DNA of 53,845 nt from Cladosporium sp. IMV 00045 (GCA_001931905.2 MSJI02000540.1:1-53845), one strand, 5' to 3'. Positions 10,530-22,306 are shown, numbered from the stretch's first letter. Numbers and translations: made by a program. The notes: a model not told the origin generated them from the sequence alone.

Positions 10530-12116
10530 CTACTGCAGGTATGGATTGTAGTGAGTGCCGTGCTCCAAAGCATACTTGAGGAGCTTCTTGTTCGTCCGCC
10601 ACAAGCAGTATTTGAGGACCATGGCACCTGCAACACATAGTGCAGCCATGACAAACATCATGATGAAAGCCAGGATGTACCGTGGCTCGTCATTCGCAAT
10701 GAAGAAATAGGGAGCCATGACATTGCCGGCTTGACCCAGAACGTTATTGATAGCAATTGATGTGGTCTTCTTCTCGGGGTTTTTTGCAAGTGTACCAGAG
10801 ATCCAGGTTTGAATGAGAGGATTTGCCCCGAACAGACCAACGACGTATAGGAAGGACATGGCGTAGCGAGTGACATTGTGTGTGGTCGTCATGCAAACGA
10901 TGTAGCCGATCATAGCGACGCAAATAGGAGCAGAGAAATGCCAGCCACGGTCGGCGAATCTATCCGAGCTCCATGCAATACAAACAGCGGCTAAAGCTGC
11001 TAGGAAGTAGGGCGGGAAGGTGATAACTAATGTGATGACTCGAGAGTAACCAAAGCCACGAACGATGGCAGGGTAGAAGTTCGAGAATCCATAGGCAGCC
11101 GATATAGTGATGTTGATGAAAATGATAAGCCAGAGCTTGTAATCCAGAACTGACATTTTCAAGCCTTGCCAGATGGTGGGTCTGACTTCCTCGTCGTTGG
11201 AAGCAACAGTAACCTTGTCTGCTATCATTCTCGCTTCTGCGATGCGGCGCATGTCCTCATTCATGGTCCACATAGAACTGCCAGTTCTCGAGGCTGGATA
11301 ATCAGGAAGAATGAACATGGCGCACGCGCCTAAGACACCACCGCAGATGGCAAGGACGATGAACAGCCACTTCCATCCAGCAACTCCGTGCTTTCCCTCA
11401 AGTTGCGAGAAAACTGCTGCAGCGATGAGTCCAGATAAGCCATTGGCGATAGGAACACCGGTAGCCATGCATGCCATGCGGACGGCAAGCTCTCTTCGAG
11501 TATACCAGCAAGACAAGCAATAGACGGCTCCGGGGAACAAAGGGGCTTCCACCAGACCGAGCATAAAGCGGACCGCCAAGAGGCCTTCGTAGTTCTGGAC
11601 ACCGGCCATCGACGCTGCAACACCAGACCAGACAATGGCGCATCCGCCCAGATACAATGACGGGCGAATGTATGGAATCAGCATGTTACTAGGGATTTGA
11701 GCCAGAACGTAGCCAGCCGAAAGGATTGATACCGCGTTGCCGAACATATAGCCATCGAGACCAAGATCGTCGTCAAGAGAGGAGAGGCGTGCTTGACCGA
11801 TGGAGGCTCGGTCCAGATAGTTGGTAACGTAAAGAACCCACAGCATCGGGACCAAGGTCATGTCCAGGCGACGGACTAGCTTTTTCTCCAGTCTCCTCCA
11901 GTCGGGTATGCCTAGACGATCAATGATCTCCTCAGCTTTTGGGAGTTCATCGGCGGATTGAAACTTGGGAGCTGCCTCCAACTGCTCAATGGTCACTCCT
12001 TCATCTTTTCGAGGGTCAAGTACAGCGTCTAACGCTGAGGCACGCCTTTCTGGGTCTGTGGGAAATCCTGCATTTTCGGGTTTGGACTCGTTGCTGACGT
12101 TTGCGTTGGCGGCCAT
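10530..12116 (-). CDS. MFS permease, Dal5/allantoate (anion:cation symporter) family
   Basis: A 528-residue protein starting at ATG 12116 (ATCATGGCC context); the frame extends a few codons upstream without another ATG. A hydrophilic N-terminus of about 85 residues is followed by about twelve membrane segments. The family signature LYVTNYLDRASIGQARL sits at the end of the first membrane segment, and the block GLVEAPLFPGAVYCLSCWYTRRE is typical of Dal5-like transporters of allantoate, nicotinate, pantothenate and other organic anions. A likely role is plasma-membrane uptake of a small carboxylate or nitrogen source. The substrate cannot be predicted and no catabolic gene lies beside it. The upstream DNA contains a TGATAAT (minus strand, near 12288-12294), compatible with a GATA-factor site, but single matches are common. 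Confidence 0.88.
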   Translation of the reverse strand: MAANANVSNESKPENAGFPTDPERRASALDAVLDPRKDEGVTIEQLEAAPKFQSADELPKAEEIIDRLGIPDWRRLEKKLVRRLDMTLVPMLWVLYVTNYLDRASIGQARLSSLDDDLGLDGYMFGNAVSILSAGYVLAQIPSNMLIPYIRPSLYLGGCAIVWSGVAASMAGVQNYEGLLAVRFMLGLVEAPLFPGAVYCLSCWYTRRELAVRMACMATGVPIANGLSGLIAAAVFSQLEGKHGVAGWKWLFIVLAICGGVLGACAMFILPDYPASRTGSSMWTMNEDMRRIAEARMIADKVTVASNDEEVRPTIWQGLKMSVLDYKLWLIIFINITISAAYGFSNFYPAIVRGFGYSRVITLVITFPPYFLAALAAVCIAWSSDRFADRGWHFSAPICVAMIGYIVCMTTTHNVTRYAMSFLYVVGLFGANPLIQTWISGTLAKNPEKKTTSIAINNVLGQAGNVMAPYFFIANDEPRYILAFIMMFVMAALCVAGAMVLKYCLWRTNKKLLKYALEHGTHYNPYLQ

Positions 12117-14956
12117 GATGGTGAATTGATTTGCGATATGCTGAATCAACAGCAGGCTCCAATTCTGATGAAAGAAATGAGAGTACTGTGGTCAAGCAAG
12201 GAAATGCCAGCCGGCTCAGACACTGGTTTCAAATGAATTCAAGGCAGCAGAGATACTGATCTTTATAGCAACTTGCCGATTATCATTGCTTTCCCGAGTC
12301 GTCCACGTCTCCATAACTCCATACCTTGGCTGCCGCGATACTCCATGGGGCCGAGAAAAGATCGTATGGGGATCCAGCAGCAGCCTCTTTTGTCCGGGCG
12401 GAGAAAGACAGACCACAAGTCTTGTTCAGCATTATTCTCTCCATCTTCGTGTGGGAAACCGAGATTTCCAGGGTGACGAGATTGACTCAAGTGCCTTGGC
12501 TCCTATCTCGACTCATGATTCTGGGAGGAGATAGCGAGAAACTCCAGTGGGGATGAGTGGAAACAGAGGGCTGGGCATCCGACACTTGTATCTTAGATCC
12601 TGGGCATAAACGGAACGACAGCATCCCCGTGGGGTTCAGAAAAAGCGCAACAGTCGACCTGACTATGCGGGGAGCGGCCAGTAGGCTTTTCATGGCAGAT
12701 CGAGATCTCTTTGACCTGAATCCGGCCGTCCAATGGATGAATGCAATCGCCATCAGCTCCCCTGATTTGCCTTCAACGCTGAGGGCAACATGGACATGGG
12801 ATCAACCGCGCCACATGTTTCCTCGTAGAATGGCTAGCCTCGTGAATGCGAATTGGTGCCGATTATGGTAGGTGGATACTCAAAGGGTTTTCGGGCCTCT
12901 CCGACCCTATTGAATATCGTCGTTAATCGATCCTGTGCTGGGGCTGTCGGCAAATCTGGATCCGTGGAGTGTGGCGTCCGCGGATTAACAAACCCACGGG
13001 AATGGTTGATGATCCGCGGCTCAAGTGAACCGGTCTGTTGAAAACAATCTGCTCGGCATCTTCATGCGAGATGTGGCACGGTTTTCCCTCTGCTCTTGGT
13101 GAGTAACCAGCTTAGATGATGGCAAGTGGCAGTAATGCCATCGTGCTCGGTGCGCCAAACACAAGCCGAACGTGAAACCACGTGAGGCTCACCGAGAAGT
13201 CTGTCCGCACGAGCGTTGGTCACCAGATCTTTCAAACACCGGTGAGGTCTCACTTTGACTGTTGGTCAAATGGTTGTTGTTGATCCTATGGTCAACCGCG
13301 AAGGGACAGTTCCAGTGATAGTCAGTATTCTAAGCCTTCCGCAGTACGATGGTAGCATCCAGATTGAGGGCGGTCGAGTCTTCTGGACTATGCAAAAGTG
13401 ATGATTAGGGGCTTCATCTGAACATAAGTGTCTGTTCGCGGTTGCGGTCGATTCGTAAGCCATGCACTGCCTCCACAAAGCGTTGGCTCAGCCGGTCCAT
13501 GGCGCTGTCACAACCTTGTATACCTATTCCAGGGCTAATTCAGTCTCAACCTCCATTGAGAGGGGAGATATGGGAAACCTCAAAATCATTCCAGGGGTGC
13601 ACCTGACAGTGCGTTATCGTTGCTGAACGCCCTGCGTTATCTATTCCACGCCGTTGTAGCGCTCAATACTAGCTACCGTTACACAGTGGTTAGCTCTGGA
13701 TAAAATACAATGTTTATCAGACATATGCACTTTTCTTTTATCTTGTTACATGCCGTCAAGCCTCGTAGATCGGGTCGACGATCTGCAAGCATTAACTTGG
13801 GTCCTCATGGCCTGCCGCAGTATATTCGTTGGAAATTACAACCAATTGCAGACTTCAGGTTCTGCGTGGATCACTCGCATTTGGTGATGGTTAAATGAAA
13901 TTCATATACATGCTTCTCCATCGACTCAGGGTTGGCTCACTCGTGGACGGCAGCATGTCCTGGGAAGTGAACATTGCGATGTGGTCGGGTATGTCGCTTC
14001 GCTCATCATCAGAGTAATCTGCACAAATACTGTTCTCACGATTCCATTGAGGATATTGGGCATCAAACCAATGCTCGAACAAGTCAACAATCGAAAATCT
14101 TGAAGGAACTTGATAAGCTTAGAGTTGAGCGCAGAGCATGGTGGTCTCACACCACTCTGCCATTGCATGAAAAAATTGGGAGAAGCGTAAAGACCCTTTC
14201 GATCAAGCTTTGGTTGTCCTTCACCGCAATGCTTGTCTTGTCCCAATCGTAGATGAAAGCCTACAAATGATTCCCTTTGTCTCTTGAGTCACTGCTCCCT
14301 TTGTCTAGGAAGAACGACTGCGATCCGGCCTTCTTATTTCCGAAGTGCAAGCAAACTTGTACTTATGAATTTTTAATCAAAGTTCTGTGTGTTAGCAAAT
14401 AAATTCTTTTTGGCAACAGTGTTCAGGTCAAGGCAAACAACGACGCCTTGAGGTTTTAAAGGTCCGCTTCCTGCTGAGAAGGGATACGATACTGCTATCT
14501 TCACAGCAATTCGTTATTCTCCGATTTCGCGTCACTTCTCATCGCTGTGCCTTTTCGCTTGTTTCGCTTACAGTCACTGAGATCCACACAAGCAAAGCCT
14601 ATGAACATGATCTGGGTAGCTTCGGCGCTGGATCACTGCACAGCACCAGATCACCCAGTTACTGCAGGTTGAGCGTAGTGACTGGCAAAGGAATGATGTC
14701 GGCCAAGTGTCGTCGACGTACTGCAATCACTCAGCATGTCGGAGTGGTTCACGTTCTCCTGTCGACACGCACGCTGAATTTCCTTCCTCCGTGCTTTATA
14801 TAAACCCATCAACCTACAACCCACCAACTCACAACTCATCAACGCTACTACTCAACGTAAGACTATTCTCAGTGGTCTTATATCTCCCACTCGATAGTCG
14901 CTTGTCACATCAGCAGCAGCTGTTCATACCAGAGATACCAACGAAGAAATCTTCCG
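12117..14956. other. 2.8-kb stretch without a recognisable gene
   Basis: The region separates two divergently transcribed genes. All open frames are short (about 105 codons or fewer), overlap on both strands and show no domain. I saw no simple repeats or CA/TG depletion, so it is not an obvious RIP-mutated transposon. The right end carries the promoter of the gene at 14957. Confidence 0.5.
14795..14804 (+). promoter_or_regulatory. TATA box of the gene at 14957
   Basis: TTTATATAAA lies about 155 bp upstream of the ATG and is followed by a pyrimidine- and CA-rich stretch typical of fungal leaders. It is the clearest TATA element on this side of the gene. Confidence 0.5.
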
Positions 14957-15921
14957 ATGTCGATCCCGCTCAGCTATGCGCAAGTCTGCGCGAAAGCAAA
15001 TGAAGACGAGGTAACGTTAGGTCCGGGAGAATCGACCGCCATGGCCAAGTGACTGACTAGCTGTTTTAGATCTTCCAATTCGACGGCCTGAATATGTCCA
15101 AGGATCTCGCGACTGCTCTAAGATCCGGTAAAGGACAGTTCACTGTGCATCGTCAGCAGCTAAGAGCCACTCAGGAGTTCCTTGCCGAAAGACTCCAGAG
15201 TTCTGAGCCGAAGGAGTGCAAGGACAAGAAGACATTCCCCATCATGGATCTTCCCTACGACATCAGACATCTCGTTCTCGAACATATGATTGAGGCACAA
15301 ACCCTTCGCGTGTTCTTGAGGCATGCCGCTATTCCGATCGGTCTCCCTGAAGTGGCGCGCGCCGAAAGTAGCCTACTTCGCCGAGAATGTCTCCTCGTTG
15401 CCCTGAAAATGTCGACGATCGAAGTTCATAGTGGTCCGGGAAATGTCGCTCTCCAGGCATGGCTCACTAGGATTGACTTTGGCGGTGTTCAAACCGACAG
15501 CGGCAACTGCCAGAATGGCTTCGATGCCATCAATGCCCTACGCTTCCCCTACTTCTCCAGGTTCCCGCACTACCGCCCTGACATCACTGTTAACCACGAT
15601 GTCCAGCTTGCGTTGGCTTGCAAACATCTGCGCATCCTCACTCTGAACTTTCATCCAGAGGAGATTTCGAGAATTGAGTCGGATTTCTTGCCCTGGGAGA
15701 TGGACGAAGGCAGTGATGAGGTCGACAAGCATAGTGTTGTTCACATTCCAGCTGCGGCCAGCATCCGCCAAAGATATCAACTCGATCGCCTTCTCGACGC
15801 AAAACGACTCCAGAAGATTCGGCTTTCCGCTATGGAGACTTGCACCCTGAAGGTGTTGTCTACGTGGTTCGTCGAGGAGTTCAGTGCACGTGGACAAAGA
15901 GTGGTGGTCACCTTCGGTTGA
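14957..15921 (+). CDS. Fungal protein of unknown function
   Basis: Two exons are proposed, 14957-15010 (18 codons) and 15070-15921, separated by a 59-nt intron (GTAACG, branch CTGAC, TAG). They give 301 residues beginning MSIPLSYAQVC. The join is in phase 0, and the second exon is open upstream of its first internal ATG (15094). The segment FTVHRQQLRATQEFLAERL near the N-terminus faintly recalls the start of BTB/POZ domains, and MDLPYDIRHLVLEHMI near residue 75 recalls the LPxEIRxxI motif of fungal F-box-like proteins. Neither is strong enough to name it. The rest (leucine-rich segments such as LALACKHLRILTLNF) resembles many lineage-expanded Dothideomycete and Eurotiomycete hypothetical proteins. 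No signal peptide or membrane segment is visible. Confidence 0.65.
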
Positions 15922-16711
15922 GCTACCTAGATCTCTTGAAGCCGGCCAATCAAGTTGGTGGGTCATGATCAGGCAGGTCACGCCAGATTTTGAGGGACGA
16001 TTTTTGGGGTTCTTCAAAGGCATGGCGGTGGGGTCGTTGTTCTGACTTTGTACGTCGAGGAGGGTTGTAGGGATTGAGCCTCGGTCAGCCAATTAGTTAC
16101 GATAATCGTACTTGAGAGATTGGGCGGCATGGCAAACTGTACCTGAGTGGTGTGACTAGGTCAAATATCGACCGCGAAATTGTACGTCTTGTATTGAAGC
16201 CAACTTGCTGTCTGGTTCTTCCTCCGATATTGGATTTCAGCTAGGCAACACCCCGTACTTCAAGACATCTCAAATCAAGCTTGGGCGCTTCAGCATTTGG
16301 TACTTACAAGCGATGTGACATGCATGTGGTATCCTCCTGTACATTTACTAATCTGTAAGATAGTCAAGACCGAAGGGGGACTGCGGTCTCATAGTGCCCG
16401 CTGGCGGGACCAATGAGCGGCGTCGACTTCTCACACACGCACTAAGCCAAGCAAACCTCTCGAACCAGCATCGAGCAGGCGGAGAGCCGATGAGCATATT
16501 TTCATTAGGTACATATTTGCAATGCACTGTGACCGATTGGCATAAAGGTAAAAATATGGGATTAACATCAAGTGTTGTCTTTGATTTGCAGTTCATCATT
16601 TCCATCATGCGGTTCGCTAATGCGGCTGCCTCAGGCAGCAAGATCGCGGTGGTCGCTGCCTTGCGGCCGACCCACCTTCACTGCTTCATGGCAAGGTAAA
16701 CATGTAACAAT
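15922..16711. other. Intergenic region
   Basis: About 0.8 kb between two plus-strand genes. It should hold the 3' end of the unknown gene and the promoter of the phosphodiesterase gene. Overlapping short frames on both strands show no recognisable domain. Confidence 0.5.
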
Positions 16712-18634
16712 ATGATGTACATTCATCACCACTACCATTCTCTTCAATCACCGCCTCTACTACACTCGATACGCACCGCTCTTTCTGGAAAGTCTCAGAC
16801 TTCGTCTACATTAGGTCCCTGTGCTCGTCGGTTCGTTGTCAACCCACAAGCAAACGCGAACCACATCCCACCCAAGACCTATTATGCGAGAATGGCCTTG
16901 GAAACGCAGCCCACCGAAAACAAACCTATCATTGACTTCGCGGCTCTGAGACGTGAGCGAGAGCAGCGTCAGCAGCAGGGCCGTACAAAGCGTGAGCGTT
17001 CAATATCACCTCCTGCAAGCGACCGTACTTCCCGCAAGGCTTCGAGACTCGACTCCGGCACCGTCACGTCTTTAGCATCAACGGTACAGAATGATCAGCA
17101 AATGAGAAAATCGGCAATCGCTCAGGCCGCCAATGAAAAGCTGCGAGCTCCGCCGGCGACTGCCAACAAGCCTGTTGTTTCTCTTCCCACGCCACCAAAT
17201 TCACAAGCGAAGCCGGGAAGCATCCAATACCCCAATGGCGTTATGAAGAAGACCTGGGCCTTCGGCCACGAGCGTAACGGGAAAGACATCAAACTGGAAG
17301 AAGTGCTCGAAGCGTCAACGCTCAAAACGGCCGTACTGTCTGCCTTCCAATGGGACATGGACTGGCTTTTCCGGAAATTGAAGCCGGAGCAAACCAAGTT
17401 CATTTTCATCATGCAGGCTAAAGAGCAGTCCTTCAAAGACGAAATGCTCCAGCAGACAGAGCACATGCGAAAATTCCTACGATTGTGCTTCCCCTCCATG
17501 GCAGGCCAGGTGAACTGCATGCATTCGAAGCTCATGCTTCTGTTCCATCCCGACAAGCTCAGAGTGGCCATTCCCACGGCAAACTTGCTGGACTTCGACT
17601 GGGGTGAGAGTGGCGTAATGGAGAACAGCGTCTGGCTCATTGACTTGCCACGACTAGCTACCGGTGACAAAGGAACAGGAACACAAACGCAATTCGCCGA
17701 GCAGCTGTTGTATTTCCTCGAGAAGCAGGACGTCCCACAAGATGCCAGAGATGGGCTTTTGAACTTCGACTTCTCAGCAACAAAAGACATGGCATTCGTT
17801 CACACCGTAGGCGGAATGAACTACGGAGACGAAGGTGAACGCACAGGCTTACCGGGCCTGGCCCAAGCCGTTCGCGAACACAACCTCGCAAGCACAAATC
17901 TCCAGATCGACTTCGCCGCATCTTCCATGGGCTCCTTGAACGACGAATACATCAAAAGTATCCACGCAGCCGCCAGCGGCGAGCGCATGATCGAACGAGC
18001 CGAAGAAGCAACCTCAAAAGCCAAGTCGAGCTTCTTCCAAGCCAAAGGCTCGTCCTCAAACTCCGATCACAGCATACGCGACAAGATCCGGCTCTACTTC
18101 CCGACGCACGACACCGTCACATCGTCAAAAGCCGGCGCTGCCGGCACCATCTGCCTGTCCCGCAAGTGGTTCGAGGATATGAAATTCCCGCGCCGCTGCT
18201 TTAGAGACTACATCTCAACACGCCCTGGGTTGTTGAGCCACAACAAGATCCTATACGCTCGAGGGACCCAAAACAGCGCCGGCGCTGAATCGAGCAACGG
18301 CAGCAGCAGTACCGCCACCACCACGCACGCCACGAAACCGACAACGACCGCAGACCGCAAGATCGCATGGGCGTACGTTGGATCTGCCAACATGTCAGAT
18401 TCAGCGTGGGGAAAGCTAGTGTACGACAGGAAAGAGAAAAAGTGGAAAGTCAACTGCAGGAACTGGGAGTGTGGCGTACTCCTACCAGCCAGCACGGAAG
18501 GCGTGGCTTTGGAAGAAGGGAATGGGGGCCTGGTGAGCATGGAAGTCTTCAAAGATCTGGTGGAGCCGCCTTTTCTGTACCCGGCGCCTGAGTATGATGA
18601 TCGCGAGCCGTGGTATTTCATGGAGCAGCACTAG
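16712..18634 (+). CDS. TDP1: Tyrosyl-DNA phosphodiesterase family protein (Tdp1-like)
   Basis: A 640-residue intronless protein if read from 16712, or 580 residues from the in-frame ATG at 16892 (MALETQPTEN). It has the two HxK half-sites of the Tdp1/phospholipase D fold. MHSKLMLL carries His271 and Lys273; SHNKILYARG carries His510 and Lys512 and is followed by YVGSANMSDSAWG, the conserved Asn/Ser block. Tdp1 cleaves the 3'-phosphotyrosyl bond left by stalled topoisomerase I and other blocked 3' ends. The N-terminal 200 residues are low-complexity and basic, as expected for a nuclear protein. If the upstream ATG is used, the first 60 residues are Arg/Ser-rich and could act as a mitochondrial presequence, which is inference. 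The fungal family diverges from canonical Tdp1, so activity should not be taken as proven. Confidence 0.85.
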   Translation: MMYIHHHYHSLQSPPLLHSIRTALSGKSQTSSTLGPCARRFVVNPQANANHIPPKTYYARMALETQPTENKPIIDFAALRREREQRQQQGRTKRERSISPPASDRTSRKASRLDSGTVTSLASTVQNDQQMRKSAIAQAANEKLRAPPATANKPVVSLPTPPNSQAKPGSIQYPNGVMKKTWAFGHERNGKDIKLEEVLEASTLKTAVLSAFQWDMDWLFRKLKPEQTKFIFIMQAKEQSFKDEMLQQTEHMRKFLRLCFPSMAGQVNCMHSKLMLLFHPDKLRVAIPTANLLDFDWGESGVMENSVWLIDLPRLATGDKGTGTQTQFAEQLLYFLEKQDVPQDARDGLLNFDFSATKDMAFVHTVGGMNYGDEGERTGLPGLAQAVREHNLASTNLQIDFAASSMGSLNDEYIKSIHAAASGERMIERAEEATSKAKSSFFQAKGSSSNSDHSIRDKIRLYFPTHDTVTSSKAGAAGTICLSRKWFEDMKFPRRCFRDYISTRPGLLSHNKILYARGTQNSAGAESSNGSSSTATTTHATKPTTTADRKIAWAYVGSANMSDSAWGKLVYDRKEKKWKVNCRNWECGVLLPASTEGVALEEGNGGLVSMEVFKDLVEPPFLYPAPEYDDREPWYFMEQH

Positions 18635-19056
18635 GGCGAGGGGTGCAGTGGCGCTGTGAATGAGGAGGTTCTTAGCTGCTTTGTGTACCAGTAGATCATC
18701 ATGTGACTTTGATAAAGCCGAAGGATCCGGTGGACAGTTGCAAGTGTCGCCTGTTCTAAGTTTCATTACATGAGTTCATCAGAAGAAGTCACTGATAGTG
18801 GCCTAAATTTACTAAAATACTTCACCTCCCTGATCTGGGCCAGCGCTTGGATATGCTCACCCCGGGAGATTCTACAAAGGCCACAAGTCAGCAGCAAGAA
18901 TGATGCGCCAGGTCTCAGTATGCGTCACACACTGTCCGGCTTGGTTGGCAATATTCTTCCGCGGAAGAAAGACACGAACAGAAGAAGATTTTCTTCTCAA
19001 CCTCATGAAATTATAGCAGATTACAAACCAACCCCTTCCCACTACGAACGAATCCC
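18635..19056. other. Convergent intergenic region
   Basis: About 0.4 kb between the 3' ends of the phosphodiesterase gene (plus) and Spb1 (minus). An open plus-strand frame that begins here and runs antisense through Spb1 is a shadow of Spb1's biased codons. Nothing else is recognisable. Confidence 0.5.
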
Positions 19057-21670
19057 TTATTTCTTCTTCTTGGCAATCCTCTTGAGCGCCCTAGTCTCCT
19101 TCTTCATCCTCGAATCCACCATCTTATACTTACCCTTGACACCCCTAGGTCTACCCTTACCCTTGTTGAAGCCACCGGCAACGACAAGCTTCGGCTGCGG
19201 CTTCTTGTTGGTGCCCTTCTTGGCCTTAGCCATGAGCTTGCTGATGTTCTGCGCCTTGTCCTTCTCGCTGAGATCGTCGCCCTCGGCCAGACCCTCGCTC
19301 TTCTTCTTGAGCTTCTCGACGCGGCGGGCGGCGCGCATCGTCTTGCGAGCCTTGGCTTCGCGCACCTTCTTGATGGGCCGGGCGTTGAGCGCTTTCTGCT
19401 TCGCTTGGATGGCCGCGGCGGCTTCCTTTGTGATCGGGCGCTGGGTGCGGGAGTGCTGGTTCTCGTCGTCGAGGAACCATTCGGGGAGACCGTCGACGTC
19501 GCGGAGGGAGATCTTGTTGAAGTTGTCGTCGAGGAGTTGTTGCTTTGTCACTTTGCCTGTTGCCAATTGGTGGGCGAGGGTCATGGCTTCGGCGGTGATG
19601 ATGTCGATGTTGGGTTTGCCGCGCGAGGCCTCGGCGTCCTCCTCGTCTTCCCATTCGTTCACTTCTTCGGGTGCGGTGTTGACTTCTTCGATCTCGGAAT
19701 CGTCGTCGTCGTCCTTGTCGAATGTAGCGTGCTTCTCTGCCTTGGTCGCCTTGGCTGACTTGGCCTTAGGTTCGGGAGAAGCAGATTTCACATCGACGCC
19801 ACTGTCCGACTCGGCATCTTCCTCCGCCGGCTCGTCGATACCTCCAATGTCCTTGAAGATATCTTGTTCGAAGAAAGATGCTGCGCGGTTTGTCAAGCCA
19901 TCCTTGCGAGGTGCGGGTTTTCCTTGCAGATCTGTCATGAGCTTGTCTCCATTGCCATCCTCCTCTTCGTCTGAAGAATCTCCATCATCCTCCTCTTCTT
20001 GGAGACCGCCGTCGCTGTCAGAACCCTCATCCTCGTTGCCCGAGCCAAAGCCCTCGAACTCTTCTTCGTCCTCGCCTCGTGACTTCATGCGCGCACGCTT
20101 GGCCTTGATTTTGGCGTTTCTGTCTTCCCTCTTTTCGGTGTACTGCTGGTACATGTCGTCTAATTGTTGTTCAAGGCGGTCGCCGTCTTCATCCTCCTCC
20201 TCCTCTTCTTCATCGAACTGAGCTTCGTTCGATTTCTCGGGTTCGGCGGCAGTGTGCATCTTTGCGCGACTGAGTTGTCGAGAGATTCCGGACTTGTCCA
20301 CGTCCCTCAGCTTGAAGGTGTTTTCGCCATTCTCGGCAGCTTCGATACCAATGTCCGTTGGCGTAATCATGTGCATCTGCAGGCGGGTGAGTTCCTTTTG
20401 CTTGCGCTCGTTCTCCTTCCTCCTCTCCTTGCGTTTCGACTTGTCCGCGTTCTCTTTCATGCGCTGAATCTCCTGCTGCAATCTCAATTCGTCGTCCATG
20501 GACTCGACGGTAACGCCCTCTGCGCCTGCGCCCTCTGCGGCGGCATCGTCGGCAGTTCCTGAGACCGTGGTCGCTGTGGAGGTTGCGCCAGGAGCCGGCT
20601 TCTTTTGTCGGAGGCCAAGGAGGCCACGGGCCTTCAAGCGCCATCTCAGAAGCAACTTGAATTCCTTGCGGCCCAAAAGCTTAAGATCTTGACAGCAAAG
20701 CCTGATCTCCTCGGTGGTCTCAGGCAGGCGCTCCAGAATCTCGAGTGTCATCTTGTCGTTTCCTTCTTCCCTGAAATGCAAGCGGTTCATAGCTCCGAGC
20801 ATCTGAATGGGATCTTCGTCCGTGATGAAGTCGCTCACAGACGCTTCGTGGAATTGTGTCCAATCTCCCTCGTCATAACCCTCACGCTTTCTCTTCTTCT
20901 TTTCCGGGTTGAAGACCTTTGCTTCCATGTTGGGAGCCTTCTCCTTCACTTCGGCGAAGGCGTAGTTGGCGTCCAGGAATCGCGGATCCAGGTTCTTGGG
21001 AGCTTTGTAGCCACGGCAGACGTAGAAAGTCTCGGCGGAGACGTTACGGGAGGAGGGAGGCTTGGTCTGCTCGACCTTCTCGAAGAGCTGCTTGAAGACC
21101 CACTCGAGTTTCTGACTGTCCTTGGAGCGGAAGACCTTTGTGACGAAGTTGCCGTTGGGCGCAAGGAACTCGGTAGCGAGCTTCAGCGAAGCCAACACAA
21201 GCTCGTTCTGGGAGAAGGCATCCTGTACCCAGGCGGTACCGACGTTGGGCGCACCGTCGTGAATGACAGTGTCGGCTTTCCAGGTCTTGAGGTGGCCGCG
21301 GATGGTGGCGCGGCACTTGTCGGTGGTGATGTCGCCTTGGAAAGAAATTGTCTTGGGGATAGGTTTGATTGGCGACAGATCAACACCGATGATCAAACTC
21401 TTGACGGGCATGGTCTCGGCAGCGACCTGCATCCAGGAACCGGGAGCAGCACACAAATCGATAAGACATCTTGACTGCTGGAGGAAGCCATATTTCTTGT
21501 TGAGTTGGACGAGCTTGAAGGCCGCACGGGCGCGGTAGCCCTTTTCTTTGGCAAGATGGTAGTACTTGTCCAAACGCGCCTTCGCGTTCTGTGAGAGGGA
21601 GAAGTGGTTAGATGTGTGCGCGGATGATCACGAAGGGTTTGTGATATCGCACCTTCTTGTCGATGGCCAT
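19057..21670 (-). CDS. SPB1: AdoMet-dependent rRNA 2'-O-methyltransferase Spb1
   Basis: Two exons: a six-codon first exon (21653-21670, MAIDKK) and a second exon 19057-21588. The 64-nt intron has GTGCGA, branch CTAAC and CAG. The product is 849 residues, close to yeast Spb1 (841). It begins [16 protein letters not shown], matching the conserved Spb1 N-terminus, which confirms the tiny first exon. Domain order: FtsJ/RrmJ-type methyltransferase with the SAM-binding LCAAPGSW and HDGAPNVG motifs, a central DUF-type segment, a long acidic region, then the C-terminal Spb1 domain ([10 protein letters not shown]) and a very basic tail. Spb1 methylates the ribose of a conserved guanosine in the 25S rRNA A-loop and is needed for 60S subunit assembly in the nucleolus. 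It is a housekeeping gene and a good anchor for synteny. Confidence 0.96.
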
Positions 21671-22306
21671 TTTGGGTCGGGCGCAGACCGCGGGTGTGGT
21701 ATGGTGGTGAAGAAGTGAGAGCAGACGGCCTGAGAAATTCTACCTGGAGAGACCAGACCCCGAGGCGAGGGCCAGCCAGAAAACTTCACTACTTTCCTCC
21801 GCTTGTTGCTTGCGATCGGCCAGTCCCGCCGAGTGCGGGCCGAACCTTGATAGGAGGCCCTTATCATTATCAAAAGGGATGGTAATTGATGATGATGGTA
21901 ATTGATGGAGTCGATGAAGGCGCAAAGACCTGCTGTGAACAGACAGACGGATCCGTACAAGCAGTGCTTCGACCTGACGTTATATGCTGTAAGAGAGAAG
22001 CGACCACGCTTTCACCCTCTTGCCATGCATGGCAGACGTCCGCTCTCACAGCCGCCTGGCTTCCCCCAATCCCAGACATGCGCGCCCCAGCAGCATTCGC
22101 GTGCGTGCGTGATAGATAACGTAGGTGACATCACCAAGACGCCAGTCGCAGCAACAAGCTTCCTCGCGAGTCCATGCCGACCCAGGTGCTCGCCTCCCTC
22201 CATTCTCTCTCCATGCGTTCAATCGTCTCTCTCACCCACGTTCCACGATTTCCTAACACACCCACTCAAGCGCAGGCGAGAGGCCTTGCGCGACGCTCTT
22301 GCGCTC
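21671..22306. promoter_or_regulatory. Divergent promoter region between Spb1 and the lipase-like gene
   Basis: About 0.6 kb separates two divergently transcribed genes. The plus-strand frame of the downstream gene remains open back to 21902, but the better start is the ATG at 22307. The upstream extension lacks recognisable sequence and is probably leader. No specific site is identified. Confidence 0.5.

Noticed and set aside
17122..17790. A 222-codon minus-strand open frame
   Set aside because: It is antisense to the Tdp1-like catalytic region; a codon-bias shadow.
18770..20221. A 483-codon plus-strand open frame with serine- and leucine-rich translation
   Set aside because: It lies antisense to the acidic and basic low-complexity part of Spb1, and its Ser/Leu-rich content is what the reverse of Glu/Asp/Lys codons produces. 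Spb1 has clear domains, so this is a shadow.
20605..21474. A 289-codon plus-strand open frame
   Set aside because: It is antisense to the FtsJ methyltransferase domain of Spb1 and has no recognisable domain.
21902..22306. An N-terminal extension of 135 codons to the Mil1-like protein
   Set aside because: It has no recognisable sequence, lies in the divergent promoter next to Spb1, and a good start exists at 22307. It is more likely untranslated leader.
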